From: Alteromonas sp. BL110 | Lineage (GTDB): Bacteria; Pseudomonadota; Gammaproteobacteria; Enterobacterales; Alteromonadaceae | DNA length: 64,000 nucleotides | Reading direction: 5' to 3' | NCBI RefSeq assembly: GCF_003443615.1 | Contig: NZ_CP031967.1 | Span: 4,278,001 to 4,342,000, forward strand | In this document: positions 47,491 through 56,474 of the stretch, in pieces | How the letters are laid out: every line of letters starts with the position of its first letter | Numbering within the stretch: position 1 is the stretch's first letter | Notes under the pieces: model-generated | Database searches by the model: none | What the model was told of the DNA's origin: nothing | The model's input: the letters and a program-made list of their open reading frames with translations, nothing else | Translations under genes and position numbers: made by a program

Positions 47491-47508
47491 TGCAAACCTC
47501 CAAAAACG

Positions 47509-47527
47509 AAAAAAGGGCCTAAAGCCC
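47509..47527 (-). terminator. Small terminator-like hairpin just before rimP
   Basis: On the minus strand GGGC-TTTAG-GCCC is followed by TTTTTT, ending 8 bp before the rimP ribosome-binding site. The stem is only 4 bp, so it is at best a weak attenuator in tandem with the stronger one upstream. Confidence 0.35.
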
Positions 47528-47574
47528 ACCTGTCATCACCCGGCTCAGCGAGGCTGACTCCAGGTTTTAATACA

Positions 47575-47737
47575 ACAAAAAGCCCCGGACTAGCGGGGCT
47601 TTTATTAAAATTCTGAACCCATACCTGCCAACATAGGCAGTTGCAAACTTATGGGTAAGACCACCGATAGGTGATAGCTTGCTAATAATAAGTGCGTTAC
47701 TTTCCTTTAATGAGGGAGCCCGCTCTCATCACTTAAT
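47575..47737 (-). ncRNA. Structured leader or small RNA upstream of rimP, ending in a terminator
   Basis: A sequence of about 160 nt lies between a strong promoter and an intrinsic terminator (stem AAAAGCCCC/GGGGCTTTT, 47577-47603). On the minus strand it can form several hairpins: GTGCG...CGCAC enclosing ATGAG/CTCAT and GAGC/GCTC; CACC-TATC-GGTG; and ACCCAT...ATGGGT enclosing CTGCC/GGCAG. Because rimP starts 85 nt beyond the terminator with no clear promoter of its own, transcription attenuation of the rimP-nusA-infB operon is the simplest reading. rimP leaders with premature terminators are known from comparative studies in enterobacteria. A free small RNA is the alternative. Confidence 0.6.
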
Positions 47738-47743
47738 GCGCAC

Positions 47744-47772
47744 ATTATACGTATAGGCGGCACATTAAGCAA
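47744..47772 (-). promoter_or_regulatory. Promoter of the rimP operon leader
   Basis: On the minus strand TTGCTT (47767-47772), 17-nt spacer, and a consensus TATAAT (47744-47749). The predicted start point is near 47737. Confidence 0.8.
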
Positions 47773-47791
47773 CAGCGAAAAGACTTAGCGG

Positions 47792-48793
47792 TTAGTTCTC
47801 ATCTTTAAACTTGGCTTTTATGTCGAGAATTTTAGGCATAATCTCTATCATTAGTTCGACCAGTCTTGGTTCGAAATGCTTACCCTTCTGGCTCTCCATA
47901 AATTCGACGGTTTTTTCTATACTCCACGCGTCTTTGTAAGGCCGTTTACTGGTAAGCGCATCGAACACATCGGCAATGGCACAAATGCGTCCCTCAATGG
48001 GAATATTCTCTCCGGCAAGTCCGTTGGGGTACCCTGTCCCATCCCATTTTTCATGGTGAGTGAGTGACACTGACTTTGCCACTTTTAGTAGTAAAGAATT
48101 GCCGCAATCACCGATAATCTCTGCGCCAATTTCTGGGTGGTGCTTCATAGTAGCAAACTCTTCATCGGTGAGCTTACCGGGTTTAAGCATAATGCTATCA
48201 GCAATACCGATTTTGCCAATATCGTGCATAGGTGCAGCATGAAGCAATGTTTCAGCCTGCTTTTCTGTTAACCCATAAGCTAACGCCAACTCTTTAGCAT
48301 AATGACTCATCCGCATGACGTGCATGCCCGTTTCATTATCCTTATATTCTGCAGCCTTACCTAAACGCTGAACAACCTGTAATCGGCTATCTAGAAGCTC
48401 ATCAGCTTGTACTAAACTTAGGTGAGTTTTGACCCGCGCTTTCACAATTGCTGGTGAAATGGGCTTAGTAATGTAATCCACAGCACCAGCATCGAACCCT
48501 TCCGTTTCTTCATGCTCATCGTTCAAAGCCGTGACAAAAATAACAGGAATATGCTTGGTACTCGACTGCTTTTTAAGTTGACGACATACCTCAAACCCAG
48601 TCAGTCCCGGCATCATTACATCAAGTAATATTAAATTTGGCTGTCTAGCCTCAGTAAGCTTTAACGCTTCTTCACCGTTTCTAGCAAATACAAGCTGGTA
48701 CTCTGATGCTAAAAGTTGCTTTAAAACCCTTAAATTTACAGGCTCATCATCAACAACTAGTAAAGTAGGTTTTTTAACTTCAATCTCTAACAT
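47792..48793 (-). CDS. Response regulator with HD-GYP phosphodiesterase domain
   Basis: 333 residues: a receiver domain with acceptor Asp58 (LILLDVMMPG), DD at 15-16 and Lys110 in ITKPIS, joined to an HD-GYP domain with HD at 190-191 (PMHDIGKIG), HHEKWDGTGYP (246-256) and the usual later HHPEIG and DVFDALTSKRPYK. HD-GYP proteins hydrolyse c-di-GMP using a di- or tri-iron/manganese centre. It starts 14 bp after the hybrid kinase stop codon, so the two form a probable phosphorelay in which kinase activity controls c-di-GMP breakdown. Confidence 0.93.
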   Translation of the reverse strand: MLEIEVKKPTLLVVDDEPVNLRVLKQLLASEYQLVFARNGEEALKLTEARQPNLILLDVMMPGLTGFEVCRQLKKQSSTKHIPVIFVTALNDEHEETEGFDAGAVDYITKPISPAIVKARVKTHLSLVQADELLDSRLQVVQRLGKAAEYKDNETGMHVMRMSHYAKELALAYGLTEKQAETLLHAAPMHDIGKIGIADSIMLKPGKLTDEEFATMKHHPEIGAEIIGDCGNSLLLKVAKSVSLTHHEKWDGTGYPNGLAGENIPIEGRICAIADVFDALTSKRPYKDAWSIEKTVEFMESQKGKHFEPRLVELMIEIMPKILDIKAKFKDEN

Positions 48794-48807
48794 GCCGTAT
48801 CTCTGGG

Positions 48808-51800
48808 CTACTTTAGTTCTTGTATTAATGAAGAAATGTGTTCGTGCGCCAATTCAAACTCAAAGTCATCTATATCTAAGAGAATTTGACCAATTTGCTC
48901 ACTGTGATTTGAACACCCTATTTCTTTTAAAAAAGACAGCTCCGCTTCATCCACCATATTTTGCTCGACACTACTGAGCATAGCTTCTAGATGACTGAGG
49001 AGCAAAGCATTGTCTATACTTTCATTTATTGCGTTTTCCGCGTATAACGGCGATTCACTCAACATCGTTTCGATCTTATCTAGCGCGTGGCGCAGTTGAT
49101 TGATTTGTTCAATATCAATGATTGATTTCAGCGCACTCGCTTCTATCTCTTTGGTGATATGGAAAAAGGTGGTTAAGCAAAGGTTACCCGAGGTACCTTT
49201 TAAGCCATGAGAAAACGATGCCACCGCTTTATAGTCTTCTCTAATAGCCGCGCTCATCAATTCATTTATCTTGTGTCGACTTGTTGTAGAGAATTTATCC
49301 ACTTCCTGTAACACGACCTCTTCGCTGCCCCACAAGTCAATTGCTTTTTTTATATCTAAAACAGACTTATCGGCTTTAAAGGCTGAATCTAGCTCTTTTT
49401 CTTTTCCCGTATCAGTGTCAATAAAAGTATCGAGTTTAAGCACCCGCGCGACTTCTTCCATAAGTAAGCTAAATTCTACTGGTTTGTTGGCAAACCCTTC
49501 CATACCAGCTTGTTGCGCAGCGTGCTTATCCTGTACTAAAACACTCGCGGTAAGCGCAATGATAGGCGTCGGGGGCAACTGGTGTTCTCTCTCGAACTTA
49601 CGTCGTTGTTTTGCTGCCTCTAAACCGTCTAACTTAGGCATTTGCAAATCCATTAAAACGACGTCAAACGAAGCTGACTCCATTTTTTCTAACGCCTGAA
49701 AACCATCGGTAGCAGTATCAACCTGGTGTCCTGCTCGAGTGAGGAGCAATGACAAGAGTTCAACATTTTGTTGTACATCATCGACCACTAATACGTTTAA
49801 TGTTGATTGAATTTGGGATGTAGTCGACTCTACAGTGTCAGGCGTATATTCGCTGACTTCAACCGCTTCTAATGGCAACCTAAAGGTGAAGGTGGTGCCT
49901 TTGCTTTGTTCACTGGTGACGCAGATATTTCCGCCCATCAACTCGACAAGCTGTTTAGAAATGGTGGTACCAAGGCCAGTGCCTCCATATTTCCTACTCA
50001 TCGATGCGTCCGCTTGTGAAAACGGGTCGAAAACACGTTCTACTTGCTCTTGCGTCATACCAATGCCGGTATCTGACACACTAAAATAGACAAACTTATC
50101 GTCACCTCTTACGTTAATCGACACCTCACCTTCATGAGTAAATTTAACAGCGTTACCGATTAGGTTATTGAGGACTTGCCGCATTCGTTCTGGCACGCCT
50201 CTGTAACCATTAGCCACTGAAGAATCGACATTTAGGATTAATCCAACCTTCTTACGCTTAGCTTCTAGCCAAAAAGTGGAAACAACCAAATCTAACTCTT
50301 CTCTAATAAGAAAGTCGCGATAATCTAAGTCAAGCTTACCTTTATCCAGCTTTGCGCTATCGAGTATGTCGTTAAGAAGATGTAGCAATGAACGAGCAGA
50401 ACGATTTATCGTTGTTAAATGAGATTTCTGCTCTTCACGTAAAGACTCCCCTAGCATCAAGTCGCTAAACCCAATAATCGCGTTCATAGGAGTACGAATT
50501 TCGTGACTCATATTGGCGAGAAACGCTGTGCGCGCTGCAGCGGCTTGTTCAGCTTTGTCTTTCGCAGATTTTAACTCATCCTCCATTACCCGCCTTTGGG
50601 TTATGTCTGATATAAAACCATCGACATAAAGGGTACTGCCATCACTATCTTTCACATGAGTGCCATGCTCTGTTACCCACTTCACTTCACCTGATTTAGC
50701 TATAATGCGATATTCATAAGAAAAGGCATCTTGTTCAGAATTAGCATTAGAGATTCGCTCAATGTCATCGGGATGATAGAGGTCGGTAAACGAACGTGTT
50801 GGGTTTGGTAATACGAAGTCGCTGGGTGAATAACCAGTAATGTCAAACACAGCGTCACTTACGAAAACCATAGGCCAGCCCGGCATATTTAAACATCGAT
50901 AGGCCATACCCGGGATATTTGAAATTAAACTTCTAAATTTAGCCTCACTCTCACGCAACGCATCTTCGATTTCTTTGCGTTTTCTAAGGTCCGAAGCAAA
51001 GGAAACAAATACTGGCTTACCGTCTATTTTGGTATAGCCTACGCCTAGGCGCACTGGTATCCGCTCACCACCTTTTCTAAGAACTTCTACTTCTCTCCCG
51101 GTACCAATTATTTGTTCTGTAGGCACTACGCGCTGGCTAAAAAAGTCGTCGCCATACAAATATCGCCTGTCATGAGGGATCATTTCGACCGCCTTCATGC
51201 CAATAATTTCTTGTTGCGTGTAGCCGTAGATTTGCTCTACAGCTGGGTTAGCGGTTTTGATGATACCCTTATCATCCACAGTGAGAATCGCATCGACAGC
51301 AGTGTCTGTAATCGCACTTTGAATTCGTTCACTCTCTATTGCTCGTAACATGACATCGCGATATTTAAATAAAAGGCTAATCCCCAACACCATGGTAATA
51401 AGCACCAGTGTCACGATAGCAATAGAAATAGCTAGATAGACGGCGATATTTGACGACTGGCCGGACGTCTCTATTCCCGGAGGTAAAACAAATCTTGCCG
51501 CAGCCATGCCAATATAGTGCATACCCGCAATGGCCAGCCCCATAACAATACTCGCAAGTAATGCATGCTTGCCTAGCATTTTTCTGCTTTTAGTCGCGGC
51601 AGTAATACCAAACTTTATCCATAGCGATAGCATTGCCAGACAAACAGCAACTACGATAGAGAGAGCGAATACACTAAGGTCATAGCGAAGAAGCGGCGCC
51701 ATCTCCATTGCGGCCATACCACTGTAGTGCATGGTGCCTATCCCAGCTCCCATCAACACGCCACCTAAGACTACTTCGGTAACGCTTATACGGTTTTTGA

Positions 51801-52134
51801 TCAAAAGATTCAGAGCTACCCAAGCAGCGGCCACGCCTGGAATTGCAGAAAGGCCAGTAATAAAAGGGTCGTAATTGACAGGTAAACACAAATCAAAGGC
51901 GGTCATGCCTAGAAAATGCATTGACCAAATACCGCCCCCTAGCGCTATGCTACCTGTAATTAATAAAGTATTTCTTCTTAATTTATCTAGAGTGACAGCT
52001 GCTTGCCCTGCAACGTTAAACGCCATAAATGAAGCAAAGACAGCAACTAATAGAGACAAAATAACAAGGGGAAAATGATAAGCGCCTTCAATTAATGTGG
52101 CGTGTTCTTCGAACGTAAAAAAGCGAGAAATCAT
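48808..52134 (-). CDS. Hybrid histidine kinase with MHYT sensor, PAS, receiver and HPt domains
   Basis: 1108 residues. N-terminal seven-segment MHYT domain (about 18-250; motifs SMHFLGM, TMHYSGM, GMHYIGM), two PAS domains (about 270-390, 398-515), HisKA with phospho-His544 (NMSHEIRTPMN), HATPase (NLIGNAVKF, DTGIGM, GGTGLG), receiver with acceptor Asp829 (VVLMDLQMPKLDG) and a C-terminal HPt with His976 (SFSHGLKGTSGNL). All modules of a complete phosphorelay lie in one chain. The MHYT part suggests gas or metal sensing. The adjacent HD-GYP response regulator is the likely output. The start ATG is at 52134. Confidence 0.93.
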   Translation of the reverse strand: MISRFFTFEEHATLIEGAYHFPLVILSLLVAVFASFMAFNVAGQAAVTLDKLRRNTLLITGSIALGGGIWSMHFLGMTAFDLCLPVNYDPFITGLSAIPGVAAAWVALNLLIKNRISVTEVVLGGVLMGAGIGTMHYSGMAAMEMAPLLRYDLSVFALSIVVAVCLAMLSLWIKFGITAATKSRKMLGKHALLASIVMGLAIAGMHYIGMAAARFVLPPGIETSGQSSNIAVYLAISIAIVTLVLITMVLGISLLFKYRDVMLRAIESERIQSAITDTAVDAILTVDDKGIIKTANPAVEQIYGYTQQEIIGMKAVEMIPHDRRYLYGDDFFSQRVVPTEQIIGTGREVEVLRKGGERIPVRLGVGYTKIDGKPVFVSFASDLRKRKEIEDALRESEAKFRSLISNIPGMAYRCLNMPGWPMVFVSDAVFDITGYSPSDFVLPNPTRSFTDLYHPDDIERISNANSEQDAFSYEYRIIAKSGEVKWVTEHGTHVKDSDGSTLYVDGFISDITQRRVMEDELKSAKDKAEQAAAARTAFLANMSHEIRTPMNAIIGFSDLMLGESLREEQKSHLTTINRSARSLLHLLNDILDSAKLDKGKLDLDYRDFLIREELDLVVSTFWLEAKRKKVGLILNVDSSVANGYRGVPERMRQVLNNLIGNAVKFTHEGEVSINVRGDDKFVYFSVSDTGIGMTQEQVERVFDPFSQADASMSRKYGGTGLGTTISKQLVELMGGNICVTSEQSKGTTFTFRLPLEAVEVSEYTPDTVESTTSQIQSTLNVLVVDDVQQNVELLSLLLTRAGHQVDTATDGFQALEKMESASFDVVLMDLQMPKLDGLEAAKQRRKFEREHQLPPTPIIALTASVLVQDKHAAQQAGMEGFANKPVEFSLLMEEVARVLKLDTFIDTDTGKEKELDSAFKADKSVLDIKKAIDLWGSEEVVLQEVDKFSTTSRHKINELMSAAIREDYKAVASFSHGLKGTSGNLCLTTFFHITKEIEASALKSIIDIEQINQLRHALDKIETMLSESPLYAENAINESIDNALLLSHLEAMLSSVEQNMVDEAELSFLKEIGCSNHSEQIGQILLDIDDFEFELAHEHISSLIQELK

Positions 52135-52290
52135 GACGCGGCCAAACTACCTGTTAATTTAATTTTTCCATGGTGGCGTGACTTAAACTTAGCACACTAG
52201 TTTATACAGTGGGGCAATTATTTCTTAGAAATTACTGTACTAATCATCAGTTGAATCGAGAGAATGTTTGCAGACTGCACCATCAGAAAA

Positions 52291-52316
52291 GAAAAAACCC
52301 AGCAAAAGCTGGGTTC
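52291..52316 (-). terminator. Terminator after the tRNA cluster
   Basis: AACCCAGC and GCTGGGTT (52296-52315) form an 8-bp stem with a 4-nt AAAA loop; a T-run follows on the minus strand (plus-strand A-rich 52291-52296). Confidence 0.88.
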
Positions 52317-52322
52317 TTAAAG

Positions 52323-52399
<77 letters not shown>

Positions 52400-52452
52400 A
52401 CTGTACGTTACATATTGCTTTCGCAATATTATTTAGTTCTGGTTTTACAAAT

Positions 52453-52529
<77 letters not shown>

Positions 52530-52582
52530 ACTGTACGGTAAAGACTGCATTTGCAGTGCTTTGAAATCTTGTTCATTTTCTT

Positions 52583-52659
<77 letters not shown>

Positions 52660-52706
52660 CCAGAAAATTAACGTTGTAGCGACTGCGCTTTGTGCCTCGC
52701 TTCAAC

Positions 52707-52743
52707 GTGGGGCGTATTATACATAGAGACTTATTCAACACAA
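52707..52743 (-). promoter_or_regulatory. tRNA-fMet promoter with GC-rich discriminator
   Basis: On the minus strand TTGTGT (52738-52743), a 16-nt spacer and consensus TATAAT (52716-52721) are followed by CGCCCCAC. A GC-rich discriminator after the -10 box is the mark of stable RNA promoters repressed by ppGpp, so stringent control is expected. Confidence 0.75.
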
Positions 52744-52861
52744 GTGCCAAGTCGAGAAATATTTCATTTTTCTGACTGTTAGCGGTTTAATTGACCAACA
52801 TGCGCAAAGTTAATACAAATTATCACTGATACGAGCTTATTTAAAAAGCTAACTACCCAAA

Positions 52862-53164
52862 CTATCTAAATTTTTCCATTTTTTCAGCGAGTGTAAAATC
52901 GAGTTCCGTAAGTCCATCAGCATCATGCGTAGTCAATGACACCTCTACCTTGTTATACACGTTAAACCATTCAGGGTGATGTTTCAGTTTTTCCGCCCAA
53001 ATTGCGATTTGCGACATCCACCCAAATGCACGGATAAAACTTTTAAACGTAAACGTCTTTTTAATAGTATCTCCACTTCGTTCCCAACGCGTGTCATCCG
53101 ATACGAGCTCGTTCAACGCGTCCAACTTTTCAGTGATTTCTTTCTCCGACAGCTTAGTCGCCAT
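52862..53164 (-). CDS. Pterin-4a-carbinolamine dehydratase
   Basis: 100 residues. Dehydrates 4a-hydroxytetrahydropterin formed by phenylalanine hydroxylase, and in bacteria may support other pterin steps. The conserved [17 protein letters not shown], with its His-His-Pro, and the later [13 protein letters not shown] give the active-site residues. The frame runs to 53221, but the ATG at 53164 has GGAG 9 bp upstream and gives the normal family length. No phhA gene is adjacent, so it is not in the classic phhAB operon here. Confidence 0.93.
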   Translation of the reverse strand: MATKLSEKEITEKLDALNELVSDDTRWERSGDTIKKTFTFKSFIRAFGWMSQIAIWAEKLKHHPEWFNVYNKVEVSLTTHDADGLTELDFTLAEKMEKFR

Positions 53165-53300
53165 TCTTCTCTCCTTCGCTTCACGTAGTTCATAGGTACC
53201 CACATGACGTAGATACGTCATAATGTAATCAATCGATTTATAAATGGAAAATATCGTAGACGAAAAAGGAAGGGCGTAGTGGAGACTTTGGTTTACAAAA

Positions 53301-53337
53301 AAACCTGCCTTTAGCTATTAACAATAAAGGCAGGTTT
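53301..53337 (-). terminator. Terminator after the large TonB receptor gene
   Basis: AAACCTGCCTTTA (53301-53313) and TAAAGGCAGGTTT (53325-53337) pair perfectly over 13 bp. On the minus strand the stem is followed by a T-run. Confidence 0.92.
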
Positions 53338-53357
53338 TCGCTTAGTTAAATGACTTA

Positions 53358-56063
53358 TTAAAACTCAACCGCTAAGCGAGCATAAATTTGACGCCCTCTT
53401 GGGTCATGAACTTTTGAGTCAAAACCGCTGTTGGTAAATAATTGAGGCGGCTCTTCATCGAATAAGTTAATGGCACCTAAAGTTAATACATAGCTTTGCT
53501 CGGTATCATACAGACCGCCCAAATCAATATTGTATTGGGCATCAACGGTTAGGTGGCTATCAATTTCATAAAAGCCATTTGAGCAACCACCTACGTTTGC
53601 TGTACCGTCTGCACAGTTTTGATCATCGTCATAAGACGAAATATAACGTAGAAAGATATTGGCGGCATGAATATCGCTCTGCCATGCTAAACCTAAATTA
53701 GCACGCAGCTCAGGCGAAGACACGCCAATGTTATTGAAATTGCGACGACCAGCGCCATCGACGTTACCGGCCTGAGGATCCATCAAATCATATTTAGTAA
53801 TATAAGTCGCATTTAATGTTGGCGTAAAGTTACCAAAATCCGTTTCTATTTTGTAACTGGTAACAAAATCGAGACCTGACGTTTCTAGTGAACTCGCATT
53901 AACATAAGTATTATTTACTTGAAGGACTGGCCCTGTGAGTGGGTCGCCCGCGCGAATTACTCGTTCAGTATTTGTCGGGTCTTCATTTAGCACAGCTTGC
54001 GCATTTTCTTGAATAATCAAATCTTCAAATTCGAAATTCCAATAATCTACTTCTACAGAGAAGTCTCTGAACGGTTCATACGAGAAACCGATATTGTATG
54101 CTGTCGACTCTTCTGGTTTTAAATCTTCATTACCTGACGTCCTAACAGCAACGAATGCAGTTGCGCCTTGAACAGGGTCGATGAGCTGCTGTAAAGATGT
54201 AGCGCCACCTTGCGCTAGGAATACTGTTGGTGCTCTAAACGACGTTGAAATTGAACCGCGTAATGAAAACTCATCAGTGGCGCGCCATGATATCGCCAGC
54301 TTAGGGTCAACCGTACTGCCAATAGAGCCGCCGTAATCTTCATAACGCACTGCTAATTGAACGTCTAATTCATCATTAATTGGCAATGCAAGCTCACCGA
54401 AGGCTGCCCATACATCTTGACTACCGTCTATATCGGGGTTACCAATTACAAAAGTAAAACTGTCTTGGTTAGCTAGGTCATCGTAATCTTGGCTAAGCTG
54501 ATTTTCACGATATTGTACGCCTAAGGCTAACGCAGCAAAGCCACCTCCCATTTCAAAGACATCAAATGAGGTAAACGCTTCGAAAACTTCAAGGTCTGCC
54601 TTTGAGTCTATGACCTCTGTGCCGGTAAACGAACTTACTACATAATCAGAATTCGGTGCGGTTGTATATGAACTCGCAAACGGATTAAAGAATTCGCAGT
54701 CGCCCACTCCCGGCGAACCAGCAATTGGGTCACAATTCGAACCGCCAAGCCCATATAGCGCTAGCTGAAACTCAGTATTAAGCACATCGGGTACTCTAAA
54801 TACAAAATCGTTCACTGCACGGGTGTAACTAACCTCCCAGAAACCAGTATCCGTCACGCCCTGCAAGCTAGTGCTGAAGCGCAAAGTATCTGATTCAGTA
54901 TTAGCTGAATCACCGGGGAATCCATTACCTTCAGCGCGTCCGAAAAACGCCACCGGCTGACCAAACGGGTTTTGCGGGTGATAATCTGGAACGATAGGCG
55001 AAGTAAGTATAGGGAAGCTTGGCGCACCACCGCGCTCAGCACGATTTCTGGCGGTACTAAATTCAGCCGACCACGTAATGTCATTATCAAATTCATAATC
55101 AGCGCGTACGTAGGCATTGGTTCTGCTTTCATCGGCTACGTAAGAATAAAACTTACCGAAATCAAAGCCACAAAAACCCACCTCTAAGCCGGGGATGGTG
55201 CCGCTAGGGGCAAGCAGGTTTGGCGCGCCGCCAAATTCTTCACACCCGTAAGGATCGATAATTGGTAGAGGCCCTGCTCCGGGAATATTTAAAAAGAAAG
55301 AGCCAGGATTACCTAATGCACTCGTGTCATCTTGTGGGCGGCTCAAGCGTCGATCGCTTAAAAATAGTGGTGAACGATTTGTGTAACTAATAGCCGCTAA
55401 CACGCTACCATTATCCCCTGTCGCGCCCCACAAACCTTGCAAAATGTATTCTTTGTTGTCGCCGTGTGCACCGTCCTGATAGTCAACAGTAACCATAGCG
55501 CCGTCATAGTTACGCTTAGTAATAAAGTTAACCACACCTGCAACGGCATCTGAACCATACAAAGCAGATGCACCATCTTTAACTACTTCCATTCTGTCAA
55601 TAGCAATCATAGGTACAAGAGAGCTTGTGTCTACAAAGTTTAACCCCTCATTAGTAGGCTGAGCAGTAACAACTTGACGTTTATTGTTAAGGAGCACAAG
55701 AGTTGATGCTACACCTAAACCGCGAAGATTGATGTTAGAGGTACCCGCGGTAGCATTCTGAGTGAAGGCGTCAGGGTTATTTTCGGCACCAGTATTAATA
55801 GTCAATGTCTGAGTAATATCGGCGATGTTTTTGGCACCAATCGCATCTATTGCAACACTGTCGACAACAGCCAGCGGTGATGGAGATTCGAAGTTTTCGC
55901 TTCTGCGAACAAAACTTCCGGTAACAAGGATTAGCTCTACGTCTTTCTTAGCTTCTTGCTCGGATTCAACGTCAGATTCTTGGGCTGATGCAATATAGGG
56001 TGAGCAAAATAAAGCAGTACCAACTATTGCAGCTACTGCAGTCTTACGCGTTTTAAATTTCAT
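53358..56063 (-). CDS. TonB-dependent outer membrane receptor
   Basis: 901 residues. Signal peptide cleaved near ASAQES, a short acidic spacer, then the plug with VELILVTGSFVRR, IGAKNIADITQTLT, NLRGLGVASTLVLLNNKRQ and VVKDGASALYGSDAVAGVVNF, followed by a long barrel ending in RLAVEF. The plug type (RGLG, LLNNKR, ALYGSDAVAGV) is that of the large receptors common in Alteromonadales and Xanthomonadales, many of which import carbohydrates or organic compounds rather than siderophores. No specific substrate is assigned. It is alone on the strand. A GntR/FadR-type palindrome stands about 190 bp upstream. Confidence 0.9.
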   Translation of the reverse strand: MKFKTRKTAVAAIVGTALFCSPYIASAQESDVESEQEAKKDVELILVTGSFVRRSENFESPSPLAVVDSVAIDAIGAKNIADITQTLTINTGAENNPDAFTQNATAGTSNINLRGLGVASTLVLLNNKRQVVTAQPTNEGLNFVDTSSLVPMIAIDRMEVVKDGASALYGSDAVAGVVNFITKRNYDGAMVTVDYQDGAHGDNKEYILQGLWGATGDNGSVLAAISYTNRSPLFLSDRRLSRPQDDTSALGNPGSFFLNIPGAGPLPIIDPYGCEEFGGAPNLLAPSGTIPGLEVGFCGFDFGKFYSYVADESRTNAYVRADYEFDNDITWSAEFSTARNRAERGGAPSFPILTSPIVPDYHPQNPFGQPVAFFGRAEGNGFPGDSANTESDTLRFSTSLQGVTDTGFWEVSYTRAVNDFVFRVPDVLNTEFQLALYGLGGSNCDPIAGSPGVGDCEFFNPFASSYTTAPNSDYVVSSFTGTEVIDSKADLEVFEAFTSFDVFEMGGGFAALALGVQYRENQLSQDYDDLANQDSFTFVIGNPDIDGSQDVWAAFGELALPINDELDVQLAVRYEDYGGSIGSTVDPKLAISWRATDEFSLRGSISTSFRAPTVFLAQGGATSLQQLIDPVQGATAFVAVRTSGNEDLKPEESTAYNIGFSYEPFRDFSVEVDYWNFEFEDLIIQENAQAVLNEDPTNTERVIRAGDPLTGPVLQVNNTYVNASSLETSGLDFVTSYKIETDFGNFTPTLNATYITKYDLMDPQAGNVDGAGRRNFNNIGVSSPELRANLGLAWQSDIHAANIFLRYISSYDDDQNCADGTANVGGCSNGFYEIDSHLTVDAQYNIDLGGLYDTEQSYVLTLGAINLFDEEPPQLFTNSGFDSKVHDPRGRQIYARLAVEF

Positions 56064-56474
56064 AGTGTGATTCCAAATCTGGGCTTATCACTACCGGCAC
56101 TACTACCCACACTCTCCGCTAGCAACAGGCTGTTCGATTTTGTGTTTGTTATTGTTAGAGATCAACAGAATATTGACCTACATCACTGATACTATGCCCG
56201 AATTTTATTTTTGTAAATTTATTGTGAATAATATGTTTACATTAATTTTACACATGGTCAGACCAGGTATACTTAAGGCTAATGAGGAGAAATCATGTGA
56301 TAGCTAACGCTAAATACAATGAGAAGAAGTTGCTCTAAGTGCGTAATTTATTCACTGACGAATTTTGAAAGATAACAACACAGCCCCATTTAATTTCTAT
56401 TAATCAGTATGTTACTGAAGTAAAACAATCGGAACAGTTCTTGAAACCCAGTGTGGAATCATTCTAATACGGTA
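56064..56474. promoter_or_regulatory. Divergent regulatory region with TGGTCAGACCA palindrome and promoter
   Basis: 411 bp between the TonB receptor and MscS genes. TGGTCAGACCA (56255-56265) is a perfect 11-bp palindrome matching the core of operators of the FadR subfamily of GntR regulators. On the minus strand TTTACA (56212-56217), 17-nt spacer, TAGTAT (56189-56194) is a plausible promoter for the receptor gene; the palindrome lies upstream of it. An alternative -10 (TATTAT), nearer the palindrome, is possible. Confidence 0.55.

Noticed and set aside
56280..56301. Shine-Dalgarno-like GAGGAG followed by ATG and immediately TGA
   Set aside because: A start directly followed by a stop codes for nothing; likely chance.
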